NCBI GenBank assembly: GCA_026545225.1
Contig: CM048846.1
Location: 85,701,270 to 85,765,269, forward strand
Direction: 5' to 3'
Source of the DNA: Cornus controversa
Lineage: Eukaryota; Streptophyta; Magnoliopsida; Cornales; Cornaceae
DNA length: 64,000 nt
Position 1 is the stretch's first letter. Every line of letters starts with the position of its first letter. The notes beneath the pieces are model-generated. The model was not told where the DNA came from. It made no database searches and saw only the letters and a list, made by a program, of their open reading frames with translations. Below, in pieces: positions 48,701 through 60,817 of this stretch. A program made the position numbers and the translations under genes.

Positions 48701-48986
48701 GCATTATCAATTGAACAACACCTCTATACACAAAGTAACAAAAATATATACAAAAGAATGTGAATGAACTCAAACCACCAATTTTTGAAGTTATACTCAC
48801 AAAGGGTTCCAATTTGAATTCTTTTAGATGCCCGCAATGTGGTATACCTAAAATCAAGAAGTTTAAGATATAAGAACAAGATATATACAAAAAGAATGAA
48901 AGAATTTCTAGCCTAAGAATTAAACCAGATTTAATCTTCCAATGGCGACAATTAAACCGTAGTCCCCGGCAACGGCGCCAAAATTT

Positions 48987-50408
48987 TGATGTGGTCGGAA
49001 CTAAATTATATTGCAAGCTTAATTTTGCCCTTTTTATCAAAATATAATTTAACCACTCGCAAGAGCACGAATCTTTGTAGATAAGGTTCTATATAGAGGG
49101 TATCGATCCCACGAGGACTAGTCGTTAATTGTCATAGAGAAAGATTAATTCTACTTTAATTCTAAAAAAATAGGTTTTTGGTTTTGTGTTTAAAGCTATT
49201 GCATAAAGGAAATGACAATAAAATTAAAGAGTAAAGTTGGGAGAGAGAACTAGGGTTGGTTTCCACCACTAGCCATTCACATGTTCATAAGTGTAGCAAG
49301 CAAGGGATTCATTAATTAAATGCCTAACAATGTCATTAGGCTTGTGACCTCAATGACATATCAAAAGATCAATGTGTGTGCTAACCTATCATAATCCATC
49401 TTCAACAAGCATAGCTCTTCAACCTAACTAACTACCTACTTACTCTACTCTCTAAGTGAACACTACATGCATCCAAACTACCTTGTCTTGGCATGGTCTA
49501 TACAAACTAGCATCACACATTCATTTAAACACCATTATCTAGCCATCATTTGCACTTCTTGTGGAATATGCAAATGTTGTGCATTCAAGTGACAAAACCT
49601 ACTCTAAGACAAGAATAAATTCCATATCAAATGAATATATATAAGAAATGTATTTGTGTACATAATCACTAGGCTAAATAATCAACATTTAATTACAAGT
49701 CCCAAGAGCTACAAAGATGAACAAGTTTACATGGCTAGGGGTTGAAACCAACACCCTAGTAGAAGAGTTAGTTGCTCATGGTTGCCTTGCACCCTTCCAT
49801 TGATGAAGAGAATGAAGCTTCTTGGTCTGGTTCAGCCCTTCCTCTTCCTCTCCCGAAGGTCTCTCCTTAAGTCTTCTGATGTGTATGTTGAGAGATGTGA
49901 GATATGTGGCTTTTGGTGCTTTTTGTATGCTTTTTGGCTACTTTGGGCCCACCATATATATATATATATATCATTATATATATCTCTTGTATCAAGAAGG
50001 CCCCCAAAAGTCTTGTTCAAGTCAGACAATCCCCCTAAGTCGTGCAAAAAGGGGGATTTTGTTGCAAGTGGGAAAGCAGGTGAGCAAGTGGCCTAGTGGG
50101 CTCTGCAGAATTTCGATTGATCGAAGTTGAATTTCGATTGATCGAAATTTCGATCAATCGAAATGAGATTTCGATCAATCGAGATTTCGATTAATCGAAA
50201 TCTACATTTCGATTGATCGAAATGCCTTGGCTGCATTTTCTGATTCCTTCTCTTGACTGCAGAAAGCTTCCAACTTTGCTCCATTTGCTCCAATACCTGC
50301 AAAACATCAAAAACACAAAAATACCGTAAACATATCTCGGTAGACGCAAAAACGGAACTAACGTATGCAATAAAGAGGGTTCAAATGCATAGGATTGAAC
50401 ACTTATCA
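48987..50408 (-). repeat. LTR of the Athila-like element (complete copy)
   Basis: On the minus strand the LTR starts TGATAAGTGTTCAATCC and ends CCACATCA just before the tRNA-Asp primer-binding site. At about 50110-50225 it holds a cluster of near-palindromic ATTTCGATTGATCGAAAT units in both orientations. A partial second copy is at 52463-52945. Confidence 0.85.
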
Positions 50409-52462
50409 CACCCCCAAACTTACATATTGCTAGTCCCTTAGCAATACAATATTACAAAAATGAAATCAACTATCTTATACAAAAGTTTAATCATGCTCAG
50501 TCATCAACTAGATAAAGGGCGCTCATCCATTCATTTCACAATTGGCAGATGCAACAAGTATTACAGAACTATGTGGTCATTAGCAAAAATGGACTTTCAC
50601 AAGCTATAAATGAACGACAGTCCCCACATAATGGCCAGCCCGAACAACTATAACAATTCCAACCCCAAAATCCTCTTTGAAAAGTGAACATGCATTCTAA
50701 CGTGTGGCTTTTGTCATAATTGGAGAAGAAAACGAACAAATCTGTTTTTAAGAGAAAAACTCATTGAAAATGCTCAACACGGCTGTTTCATTATCACAAA
50801 ACATTCATGATTGCTCATGTGCGGATGACTGTGCAATGCTTAGCTCTTTTTGCTTTCTTGTAAGCCCATGTAGCGGCATTGGGCCAATGACTCCCAAACC
50901 AATTGGTTTTAGGGCATTAGGTGAAGAAGCACCCCTCGGACTTAATAACCGAGCTTACAAGGCGATGAGCGTAAGCAAGCCACCCGCTTATTACTGCTCA
51001 ACCTTATACACTTTTACACGAATATTTCCTGCTTGAGGCATAGAAATCCGGTTTATTTAGTGAGAAGGCTTATTGCATATTTTTCTCTTTTTACTTCTTC
51101 CTTTTTTTTTTTTTTACAACAACCGGAAGAACTTATTCTTAAGTTGTTCAGATAAAAACAGAAATTTTCAAAAATTTTCCCTCAGACTTATACCCCATAA
51201 TTTAAACTGCATGTGTGCGAATTTGTGCGGTTAAGGACAAATTTAGGGCAAGAACTGTACGTGCTCGAATTTGGACAATAATGTAGACCGTTCTAGCCTA
51301 CTATAAAGCTTGCAAAAGTGCGAGTATTTACAATGCTAAAGTTCTTAACTACCTGCTGCATTTACCTCGGACATTTATTCGAATGATCTTCCTTTACAAA
51401 GCAAGACATCATAGCAAGCATGCAAAAATATCAAAGAAAAAAACTGCTCTACAATGACACTCAATATAATGACTGAACATTGCATGCATATGCAAGTGGT
51501 ATAGCATACCGCACCCCCAAACTTATATGCAACAGTGTCCTCAATGTTTGGACAAGAAGAACAAGGAAAGAAGTTACTGGGATGGCAGAATGCGAGAAAA
51601 ATGGTATTCCACTGCGGCGGTCATCCTGTAAATAAGAAAAACCTGCACAGAATACCAACTGGATACCACGAGCATTAAAAGAAATAAAAAGTAGATAAAT
51701 AGAACATAATGAAATAATTACGCACAAACAAACAATGCCAATATCTCTGTATATCTAATGGTCTGAACTGGTGGTTCCCAATTGTCTAAGAGGTCTATGC
51801 GACAAGATATTGACTATCCAGGCGCGCTAACGTATAGCACGCAAAGGGGCTGCCTTTCTTTATTACCGCCATACTGTGTTGAAGCAATCTCAACAGTATT
51901 GGGAATTAAAACCAGGCGGTAATAAACGGAAATCATCAACTGAATCGCATATAACAATTAGACAAGTGGTACTACATACATAGTCAAAGTCTAGAGAACA
52001 GATAAATTGACGGAAAGCAAAAAGAAAAGGCAGTAAAGATAACACATGTCATAAAAGCAAATATAAATGTATTCCATAAAGATGAAAATGCATTTCAGTA
52101 CAAAGGGTACATGTAGGTGGAATACGCAAAAAGAAACTAAACATGGCCAACATGGCCTATCAAAAATAAAGAAAGAAAAATACAGAAAGTAAAGCATAAA
52201 AGGTGAATAAAGTGCAGCTACTCGAGGGCGGGTGGTGGTGGTGGTGGCTCGGTGGGAGCAGAAGTGGAGGTAGAGGCTCGACCTGCGAACAGGAACTGCA
52301 GATCCTGCCGGAAGGCTCGGAACTCATCTAAGATCGCTCTCTGGCCCTGCACCAGAGAAGAAATGTCCGTCCGAATACCCGCCAGCTGACTCTGCGTCAC
52401 CTGGACGTGCTCGTCAAAACCCTGCTGGAGCCGCTCTACGTCAGCCGCCAGGCAGGAATAGC
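50409..52462 (-). mobile_element. 3' internal region of an Athila-like element
   Basis: It lies between the partial and the full LTR. No pol domain is recognisable. A short minus-strand frame near 52218-52400 has a coiled-coil-like stretch and a polyproline end, as often seen in the region after pol in this group. CACCCCCAAACTTA phrases occur at about 50408 and 51509. Treated as part of the fossil. Confidence 0.65.
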
Positions 52463-52945
52463 CTGTTGCTCATGGTTGCCTTGCACCCTTCCATTGATGA
52501 AGAGAATGAAGCTTCTTGGTCTGGTTCAGCCCTTCCTCTTCCTCTCCCGAAGGTCTCTCCTTAAGTCTTCTGATGTGTATGTTGAGAGATGTGAGATATG
52601 TGGCTTTTGGTGCTTTTTGTATGCTTTTTGGCTACTTTGGGCCCACCATATATATATATATATCATTATATATATCTCTTGTATCAAGAAGGCCCCCAAA
52701 AGTCTTGTTCAAGTCAGACAATCCCCCTAAGTCGTGCAAAAAGGGGGATTTTGTCGAAATGCCTTGGCTGCATTTTCTGATTCCTTCTCTTGACTGCAGA
52801 AAGCTTCCAACTTTGCTCCATTTGCTCCAATACCTGCAAAACATCAAAAACACAAAAATACCGTAAACATATCTCGGTAGACGCAAAAACGGAACTAACG
52901 TATGCAATAAAGAGGGTTCAAATGCATAGGATTGAACACTTATCA
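52463..52945 (-). repeat. Partial LTR of the Athila-like element
   Basis: It matches 49769-50408 nearly base for base and ends at 52945 with the same TGATAAGTG (minus strand) start. It is shorter than the full copy. Confidence 0.85.
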
Positions 52946-54600
52946 GTTGGAACTTAGAAATTAGGTTCTATAATTTGTGTGATAGGGGATGGATTGGGAT
53001 GGTGTGTAGAATGGTTTCTATTTTGGGACAAAGGTTAAATAAGGAAATGATATGCATATATCTATGTTTGATAGATTGGGATGGTGTGGAGGATGGTTTC
53101 TATTTTGGGACAGAGGTTAAATAAGGAAATGATACATATATATATCTATTTTTTTATTGCCCCTCATATAGAGGATATGTTTACTGGTTCTTTGATTGGG
53201 TTGTACTAGAGGGAACTTGCTCGTGGGTTTAACCCACTTTGTTAATTATTTCAAGTCTCAGGCAATTCCCACCTCGAGGTTAGGGCGTGGAGTTCGAAGA
53301 GCATGGCGATTATCTATTCCTTACCAAACTTTAGTGTAGAGACTTAGATCTTTTCATAAAGTATTCACTTTTATGATTTTTGGTTAAAATGGTCTTTGAG
53401 TTGCGGGACTTCCAAGTTGTATTGTTCAGACTAGTATTATGTTTATTTAATATTATTTATTATTTTAGTTAGACTTTCCTTTCAGCATTTATAAATCTTT
53501 TCTTTTTGTCCTTGTATTTTTGTTTGTTATCAGTTGTAGGTATCCCTTATGTTTTATGTGTGAGACTGACCACCTCATGCGTGAAATTTTTAGAGGGTAT
53601 TTCAGTGATAGTGGTATGTGAACAACGACGTTGCGATGCTTAAAACGACGAAGAGGACGACGATGCAACCTCTGTTGGAATGGTTGTCGGCTGTACATGG
53701 TGGAGCTTCTAGTGAACATGGCAGAAGGTGCTTCGGCATGGTTTGGTTCTGGTTATGTATTCGTTGTGGCTCGGTGGTGGGTTGTTAATGGATGTCCTGT
53801 TAGTGAAGCTTGTTTCGACGACCATGGTGATTATCTGGTGTAGTCTCGGCGTTGCTAGGTCTTCGTTGTGGTGGCTTTATTGTACTGGTTTCTGGCAAGT
53901 GAAGGTGACGGTTGTTATGGTGGCGATGGCGATCACTGTTGTGCTTTGGCAATATGGATCTTTATATGGTGAAGTTTGGCGAATCAGTTGGCGGTGTTGT
54001 TGGAGGAGATGGTGGTGGAGCTTGGTTCGTGTGGCCATGACTTGGTGCGGCAACATACATCTTTAAGTGGCGGCAGTGGTGAAGCTAGTGAATGTCGATG
54101 CTCGGCTGACATGGGTCTTGAAGTGGGTGGAGCTTGTGCTCTGTGTGATGGCTTCGTCAATGGGTTATCATGGTGGAGAGGAAGATGTAGCTCGATGGTT
54201 GAACTTCTATGATGGATACGCAGTCAACGGCGACGCAATAGTCCTATTTGGTGCTTGTGGTTGTCAGCAGAGACGGTGGCAAACATTAGAGTATTATTTA
54301 TACATGTTTTTATATATAAATATATAACAATATATTACATTTATATGTTTATATGTTATATCATATATATATTTCTATATCTATAAGTATATCAATATAT
54401 TAGTTAGAGGGGAGATAGAGTTTGTAAATCTAAAGGATTTTTATGTCATTTCATATTAGAGTGGCATACGTCATCAATGAACTCAGCAATTTCATTATAA
54501 TATAGTTAAACATATGGGGTAAAATGGTTAAAACACTTGCACAGTTAAAAACAAACGTCCGTTAACTCTTTCAGGGGGTGTCAGAGCCTATTTTGAGATA
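52946..54600. other. Unassigned region right of the Athila-like element
   Basis: An 85-bp phrase (ATTGGGATGGTGTG..., TTTCTATTTTGGGACA) is tandemly duplicated at about 52990-53150. Bases 53630-54260 are GC-richer with many TGG/GGTG words and overlapping frames without motifs. TATATA runs lie at 54300-54400. No gene can be supported; the composition contrast is real but unexplained. Confidence 0.4.
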
Positions 54601-54602
54601 AG

Positions 54603-55172
54603 TATTCTCTGTGATTTAATCTGAAATACTCACCTAAGAGAGTGTGGTAATGATGAGTGTTTGTTTTATGCGTGTGTTTTCGTATGTATATAATTGTTGG
54701 TCTTCAAAACGGTGGAGTTTCAAGATCTTTATGTTGTATATTAGTGAGACCATTACATAAGCATGGCATCACATAAATATAACTATAGGTGTGTGCCACA
54801 AGTAGCTTGGAGAAAACCTTGTGAACTTAACTGACTTAGCTTTACATGAATATATATCATTTTTGTGTATGAAAAGAAAAAGAGATAGAAAGTGAGAGTG
54901 GTGGAAAGAAAACAGAGAGTTGGGAACGAACAAGAGAGATAGAGAGAGAGATGGCGGTAGAGAACTAAGGAGCTGAGTGGGTTTCTGTGAGTACACTTGC
55001 ACAAGATATAGTCAAGCAATTACATTCAAAATACTCCTAATCGCTCCTTGCGCTAAACAAGTTCAAAAATCTCTTCGATCTTTGACTTTCGCTCCAATAA
55101 ACTCTTTGATCTTTGATAGCAATGGAAGATTAGAGATGATTAGGTGAGTATTTCAGATTAAATGACAGAGTT
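54603..55172. repeat. Inverted-repeat pair bounding about 570 bp
   Basis: TTCTCTGTGATTTAATCTGA followed by AATACTCACCTAA at about 54605-54640 is the complement, with two or three differences, of TTAGGTGAGTATTTCAGATT plus AAATGACAGAG at 55139-55170. Between them are GAGAGAG and TTTCTTTCC runs on the plus strand and no convincing frame. It may be a small MITE, but no target duplication was identified. Confidence 0.55.
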
Positions 55173-55263
55173 CTCTCTAGGGTTTCATGTGAGATAAGCC
55201 AATGTCTAAGAGTTGAGTCATATAAGTCTCTTCTTAGTCCTCAATCTTCGAAAAATGCTGCCT

Positions 55264-55479
55264 TAGGCCCTATTTGGCAGAACTTTTGCTTCGGCTTTTA
55301 TGCAGAAGAGAAAGAGAAGCAGAAGCTAAATGAGGAAGTTGGTACCCACCAGCTTTCTTTAAACGCTCTTTTTGGAATCTGAAACTCTTCAGCCTTACCA
55401 ATTCAAACATTCTCCAAAACGGCTTTTGAGCTTGAAAAGCTGAAAGCTGCTTTTCAAAAGCCAATCCAAACAGGGCCTA
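55264..55479. mobile_element. Short MITE with GGCCCTATTTGG ends
   Basis: The left end GGCCCTATTTGG and the complement of the right end, GGCCCTGTTTGG, form terminal inverted repeats. The interior has complementary GCTTTT/AAAAGC and CAGAAGC words. Flanks are TTA on the left and TAA on the right, so the superfamily is not settled (PIF/Harbinger or hAT). Minus-strand frame 55270-55464 is an artefact of this element. Confidence 0.65.
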
Positions 55480-55689
55480 AGTGTAGAAAAAAAAACTAAT
55501 TTTTGGGGGTAGGGTTTGTTGATGTGATGTTTAAGGGGTGTTTGGTAGTCAAAATTGTTGGTTAATTTGTATTATTAAGTTAAGTGGTGTTTGGGCAAGG
55601 AAGTGTAGAGTGTTTGGTCAAAATGTCAAGTGTTTGGCCAAAAATATCATATAATATAAAAAGGGTAGTTTGAGCTATATATCCTATTG

Positions 55690-55890
55690 ATCAGTATTCA
55701 GGAGCCAATTTTGAGGCAAATTTCTTCTGATTCAACCATTTCATGGGTAGGTAACTTCCATTCTCCATTGCAAATGACATCTGCTACCTTAGTTGTACGA
55801 CCCAAACCAGAGTCAACTACTGCTCTATCACCCAAACACAACACAATAGAACCCTCAACCTTTCTCTCTTGCTCCTCAGGCAAAAGATAT
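55690..55890 (-). mobile_element. Probable LINE fragment
   Basis: The minus strand encodes LGDRAVVDSGLGRTTKVADV then ICNGEWKLPTHEMVE. This resembles the segment between reverse transcriptase and the zinc-binding domain of plant LINEs (pattern A.V..VI.DG.W.WP). It is only about 60 codons long, with no tail or target duplication seen. The assignment rests on this one short motif. Confidence 0.45.
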
Positions 55891-56344
55891 TGGTAATGTC
55901 ATATGTTCTTTTAATGTGCTAGGTTGTTCCTAAGATCATTAATTTGCTTCCAACATATATAATAGTGGGGGAGCATGTAGCCAAGTTTATATAATTGATT
56001 CCAATTAATCACAAGAATATATAACAGAGGGGAAACACTACTCTCTGTTTCTTCCATGTGAACCTCAAAACACATATCTTAATTGTGAATGTAGGATACA
56101 ATTTTATGTAAAACCACATTGAGACTCTTGGGCAAAAACTAAGATCTAGAAAATTAAACATTTTTAGGTGATTTTCTAATTCTTTGAACAATATTTGCTT
56201 CATAAAATATTTACTTCATAATTAAACATATTCTATGTAGATTTCTTAATAAAATAATAGAATCATGGAGACCAAAGATTGCTCAAAGAATCTCCAGCAT
56301 CAATCTAAAGTATTTCAATGGCATAGAGATATCATTAATATTAA

Positions 56345-58158
56345 ATTAGATGATGCCAGCAAATTAAGTCAAGGAAGTAAAAAAGAAAAAATTGCAGTAA
56401 TTTATAAACCAATTGTGATATAAATTTGTTAGATATTAGTTATAGTTTATAAGTCTTGAAAAATCTAAAATTGAGAAAAATGCAACTTAAATAAATAGAC
56501 GAAGGAATAATTGCACATAATTTCTTAATATTGACAGTCAAGGGTGTTTTTTGCACATTTTTTGTATAGCGAGGGGGGGGGGGGGAGGCGCTCTTTATCC
56601 AAAAAATAATGATTTTAACTAAACAAAATCTTGCATATTTTAACAAAACAAGATTAATATTTTAGTAACTTATACAAGAAATAGTCATAGAATTTTTCAT
56701 TTAGTAAGTGACAATTAAAAGTTTTAGCATATACAGTAACATTGTTATTGTTGACAATCTCACAACACTTGTTTATTCTCCTTCCAAATTCTCTCGGGGC
56801 TCATCAATATAGATTGATATATAATTCTAGATATTTTTCTTATAAACACCAATTTACAAAAATGTTTGACAAAAAAGTTCACACATTTTTACTAAACATG
56901 AGGGGACATTAGTGTATTTTTCTCTTGAATTAATATAATGGATATTGTATGTACATGTGTATATGTAAATAAAATAACAATGTGTTGTGATAATGACTAC
57001 AATACTAATGAACTTATTTTTGTTTCACAATATTTGAACTTTTAAAAGTTGACTAAAAGGTCTAAGCTGAAAATTTCTTATACATTCAAGGGGACACAAG
57101 CTAAATTTATTTTCAAACTCTTGGGGTCTAATATATAAGTGTTTTGAAAATATTTGGGGGTCTATTCAATTTTTTATTAATTCTAGGAGTACTATTTATA
57201 AATTAATTATTTTGGGGGGAGTAAAAAAAATTTAGAAAATTTTGGGACCAGAATTTTAAGAGTATCCCATTGCATTGATCGAGGGCATTTGTAGTGACTG
57301 AGAAGGTCGAAGACCAAGAAGTGAGTTATTTATACCAAGCATTCTTCTTACGGCTAAATCCAATCTCTTGGTTCCTACGGAAAGGAAAAAGAATTTCACG
57401 CTCTTCCTTTCGAAGGGAGGATTAGGGAAATCCTATTGATTGCAACTTTCTCCAGACCTCCGGTAAAAGCATGAAAAAAAATGGCTCGAATGGTATGATC
57501 CCTCTGTCACCCATGAAAAAAAATGGCTCGAATGGTACGATCCCTCCGTCACCCTAGAATGAAAGGGTGATCTTGTAGTTCTTGGTCTGTGAAGATGCGT
57601 TTACTAATTAAGAATTTGTTTGAAACTTTTTAAAAGTTTAATCTTTTTTTTTTATGCTTGTGAGTAATCTATTCTGAAACTAACCCTTTTTAACGTGATT
57701 TCTCTAACCTAAATTGAATCCAAAAATAAAGATTTGAACATGGATTTCTCTATATATACAAAGATGCATGTGTGTGCAATACAACAATGTCATTTATCTA
57801 TAAAAAGTGAACTGCTAAATTAATCCAATATATTTTCAGAATTGGGTACTAACCTGGCCCAACCCAGCCATAATAGGGTTTGTGCTAACTTGATCTTCCT
57901 AACTTGAGGTTTGGTAAGACCTAGGCTTGGACAACATTACTCATGCAAATGGGGCTGGTCACAAAATAGACTTCATAATCTTTCCAATGATGCTAAATTT
58001 TGAATTGATTTGCCCACACATCGATCCACAGAAAGTCAGGTCTTCTGTTTAGTCATCGAAAACTTATTAAAATTAAGTTGTATCAGTAAAATATTTTCTT
58101 CTAAAGATTGAACATAGCCTAGAATGGTCTTGTACTATTGTTCAATACATAAACCCCT
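56345..58158. repeat. Kinase intergenic region, copy B
   Basis: Corresponds to copy A from 18408 onward. It lacks about 500 bp present in A and C (A positions near 18560-19060) and has gained the plastid insert at 57265-57603. It ends at CCCTTAGTGTTGG, joined directly to the non-kinase tail of fragment C. Being next to copy C, it looks like a tandem partial duplication. Confidence 0.82.
57265..57603. other. Nuclear insert of plastid DNA (NUPT)
   Basis: The 339-bp insert interrupts copy B exactly where copies A and C read AGGAGTACTAATTAAG. It contains phrases I recognise from the plastid inverted repeat near the 3' rps12-trnV-GAC/rrn16 spacer: CCCATTGCATTGATCGAGGG, GGAAAGGAAAAAGAATTTCA, GCAACTTTCTCCAGACCTCC, TTGTAGTTCTTGGTCTGTGA. 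A segment of about 44 bp (ATGAAAAAAAATGGCTCGAA...) is tandemly doubled at 57472-57555, with two or three differences. No gene is encoded. Confidence 0.75.
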
Positions 58159-58163
58159 TAGTG

Positions 58164-58624
58164 TTGGGGCTTTTGCTGAACCTTGGGCTCAAATATTCCT
58201 CTTGGTTTGGCCCGTTCGTGTTTCAGTTAGCCCATGAAAATAGCTGGGGGATTTTTCCTTTACACAAATTTTTTTTTTTGTGTATTGTCTGACTTCAAAC
58301 TCTGGAAATCCTTTACCGGAAGAACACTTAATACGATCAGCCAAACTACCACCAGATGCGTACTCCAACATGATATTGTAGAGTTTAACTCCATTCTCAC
58401 TAGTAATTAACCTCAATATCCCCGAAGCAGCGAATAAGGTATGGACAACCTTCAAGTTGATGAAGACATTTTCTTTCCTTGCAAAGTGAACATGACAGAG
58501 AGAGTTGGGCAGATTTCACGGCCATCAATAGTGGAGGATGGTAGTATGCCTCTGCAAAAGAAACAACACCATAGCCACCCATTCCCAGTTGTCTTCCTCG
58601 CGTCCACCATATTTCTCTCTCCAT
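58164..58624 (-). pseudogene. MAPKKK fragment C (amino-terminal part)
   Basis: ATG at 58624 on the minus strand opens MEREIWWTRGRQLGMGGYGV, VSFAEAYYHPP, LMAVKSAQLSLS and HQLEGCPYLIRCFGD. A frame change near 58400-58420 precedes ENGVKLYNIMLEYASGGSLA, DRIKCSSGKG and FEVRQYTK, where kinase homology stops (about 58276). It covers residues 1-120 of the intact kinase. The same break point and the same following 110-bp tail occur in fragment A, so both descend from one truncated ancestor. It lacks the catalytic loop and activation segment. It lies head-to-head with the intact kinase, 2.9 kb apart. Confidence 0.88.
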
Positions 58625-60817
58625 GTTAATTTCTTGAATATCATGCAAATTTGCTTAGCAATGTTTAGCTTTACAGATTGACTCTTATATATGGGTAATG
58701 TTAAAAAAAGGGTGTGTATGAAACCTAACTATTGGGAAGGATAGTTTTTAACCGACTCTCATTTATTAAACTTAATGGATAATTCTAATCAAATTTTCCT
58801 AGATGATGCCATCAAATTAAGTAAGGGAAGTAAAAAAGAAAAAAATGCAGTAATTTATAAACCAATTGTGATATACTTTTTTTAAATATTAGTTATAGTT
58901 TGTAAGTCTTGAAAAAATCCAAAATTGAGAAAAATGCAACTTAAATAAATAGATGAAAAACTGATGTGAGAGTGAAAAAAATAGAGGAGGAAACGCTGAG
59001 TTACAACTAAAAAGAAAATAGGTAAAGAAAAAAATATTGTTAGAGAATCAATTTTCCTTCAATAAGTAATTGTTTCAGTTTTTCAAAAATCCATTTTTTG
59101 GAAATTTTTTTTGACTAATTTGATTCCACTTCGAAAAGATATATCGTTATTACCTAGATGAAAGATTAAAAAAAGTAAGGATAAAGTGCAGAAAACCCCT
59201 ACTATATACAGAATGTGCAAAAAAAAACCCTGATGTATGTTCGATCAATTAACCAACTATATTTTTTAAATTGTTCAAATAAGGACAAATTGTCAAAATA
59301 AAAAACTAATGAAAAAACAAAATGTCCGAAAAGGACATGTCTTGTAGTCGTTAAAAGGAAAGAATGATGGAAGAGAGAGAGGAGGGTTTTGTGGTCATTA
59401 AAAAGGGTATTTTGGAGTTTTCTGAGTCAAAATTGACAGTTAACAGACGGGAGGGAATAATTGCACATAATTCCCAAATGTTGGGAAGTATGCACGCGCA
59501 TAACTAGAGGGATGTTTTTTTGCACATTTTTTGTATAGCCGGGGAGGGGGGTGCATTTTACCTAAAACATAATGATTTTAACTAAACAAAATCTTGCAAG
59601 TTTTAACAAAACAAGATTATTATTTTAGTAACTTATACGGGAAATAGTTATAAAATTTGTTATTTAGTAAGTGATAATTAAAAGTTTTAGTATATACGAT
59701 AACATTAATTGTTATTGTTGACAATCTCACAACACTTGTTTCTCCTCCTTCCCAATTCTCTCAAGACTCGTCAATGTAGATTGATATATAATTCTAGATA
59801 TTTTTCTCGTAAACACCAATTTACAAAAATGTTTGACAAAAAAAGTTCACAAATTTTTATTAAACATGAGGGGACATTAGTGTATTTTCTCTTGAATTAA
59901 TATAATGGATATTGTATGTACATGTGTATATGTAAATAAAATAATGATGTGTTGTGATAAAGACTACAATACTAATGAACTTAAATTTTATTATTTCACA
60001 ATATTTGAACTTTTAAAAGTATGACTAAAAGGTCTAAAGGTGGAAATTTAGTATACATTCAAGGGAACACAAGCTAAATTTATTTTCAAAGTCTTGGGGT
60101 CTAATATATAAGTGTTTTGAAAAGATTTGTGGGTCAATTCAATTTTTATTAATTCTAGGAGTACTATTTATAAATTAATTATTTTGGGGGGAGTAAAAAA
60201 AAATTAGAAAATTTTGGGACCAAAATTTTAGGAGTACTAATTAAGAATTTGTTTGTAACTTTTTAAAATTTAAAATTTTTTTTATGCTTCCAAGTAATCT
60301 ATTCTGAAATTAACCCTTTTTAACATGATTTCTCTAACCTAAATTCAACCAAAAAATAATGATTTGAACACGGATTTCTCTATATATACAAAGATGCATG
60401 TGTGTGCAATACAACAATGTCATTTATCTATAAAAAGTGAACTGCTAAATTAATCCAATATATTTTCAGAATTGGGTACTAACCTGGCCCAACCCAGCCA
60501 TAATAGGGTTTGTGCTAACTTGATCTTCCTAACTTGAGGTTTGGTAAGACCTAGGCTTGGACAACATTACTCATGCAAACGGGGTTGGTCACAAAATAGA
60601 CTTCATAATCTTTCCAATGATGCTAAATTTTGAATTGATTTGCCCACACATCGATTCGCAGAAAGTCGGGTCTTCTGTTTAGTCATCGAAAACTTATTAA
60701 AAAATTAAGTTGTATCAGTAAAATATTTTCTTCTAAAGATTGAACATAGCCTAGAATGGTCTTGTACTATTGTTCAATACATGAACCCCTTAGTGTTGGA
60801 TCCACAAGATCTAGAAA
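58625..60817. repeat. Kinase intergenic region, copy C
   Basis: Close to copy A over its whole length, with a similar nested MITE-type stretch (about 59170-59560) and G-run. Because it lies between fragment C (minus) and the intact kinase (plus), it is the distal part of the intact kinase's upstream region. Confidence 0.85.

Larger units (their letters stand above)
46385..52945 (-). mobile_element. Athila-type Ty3/gypsy LTR retrotransposon, partial
   Basis: Minus-strand order from the right: LTR portion (52463-52945), 3' internal region (50409-52462), full LTR (48987-50408, TG...CA), primer-binding site matching tRNA-Asp (TGGCGCCGTTGCCGGGGA, about 48963-48980), leader, and a gag-protease frame ending at 46385. 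The rest of pol is not present on the left, so the element is incomplete. The two LTR copies agree almost perfectly where both exist, suggesting a young insertion. The arrangement LTR-internal-LTR-internal implies two joined elements or an unequal exchange. Confidence 0.85.

Noticed and set aside
53631-54327. Overlapping plus-strand frames in GC-richer DNA
   Set aside because: Three frames are open at once because of TGG/GGTG-rich composition; no motif in any.
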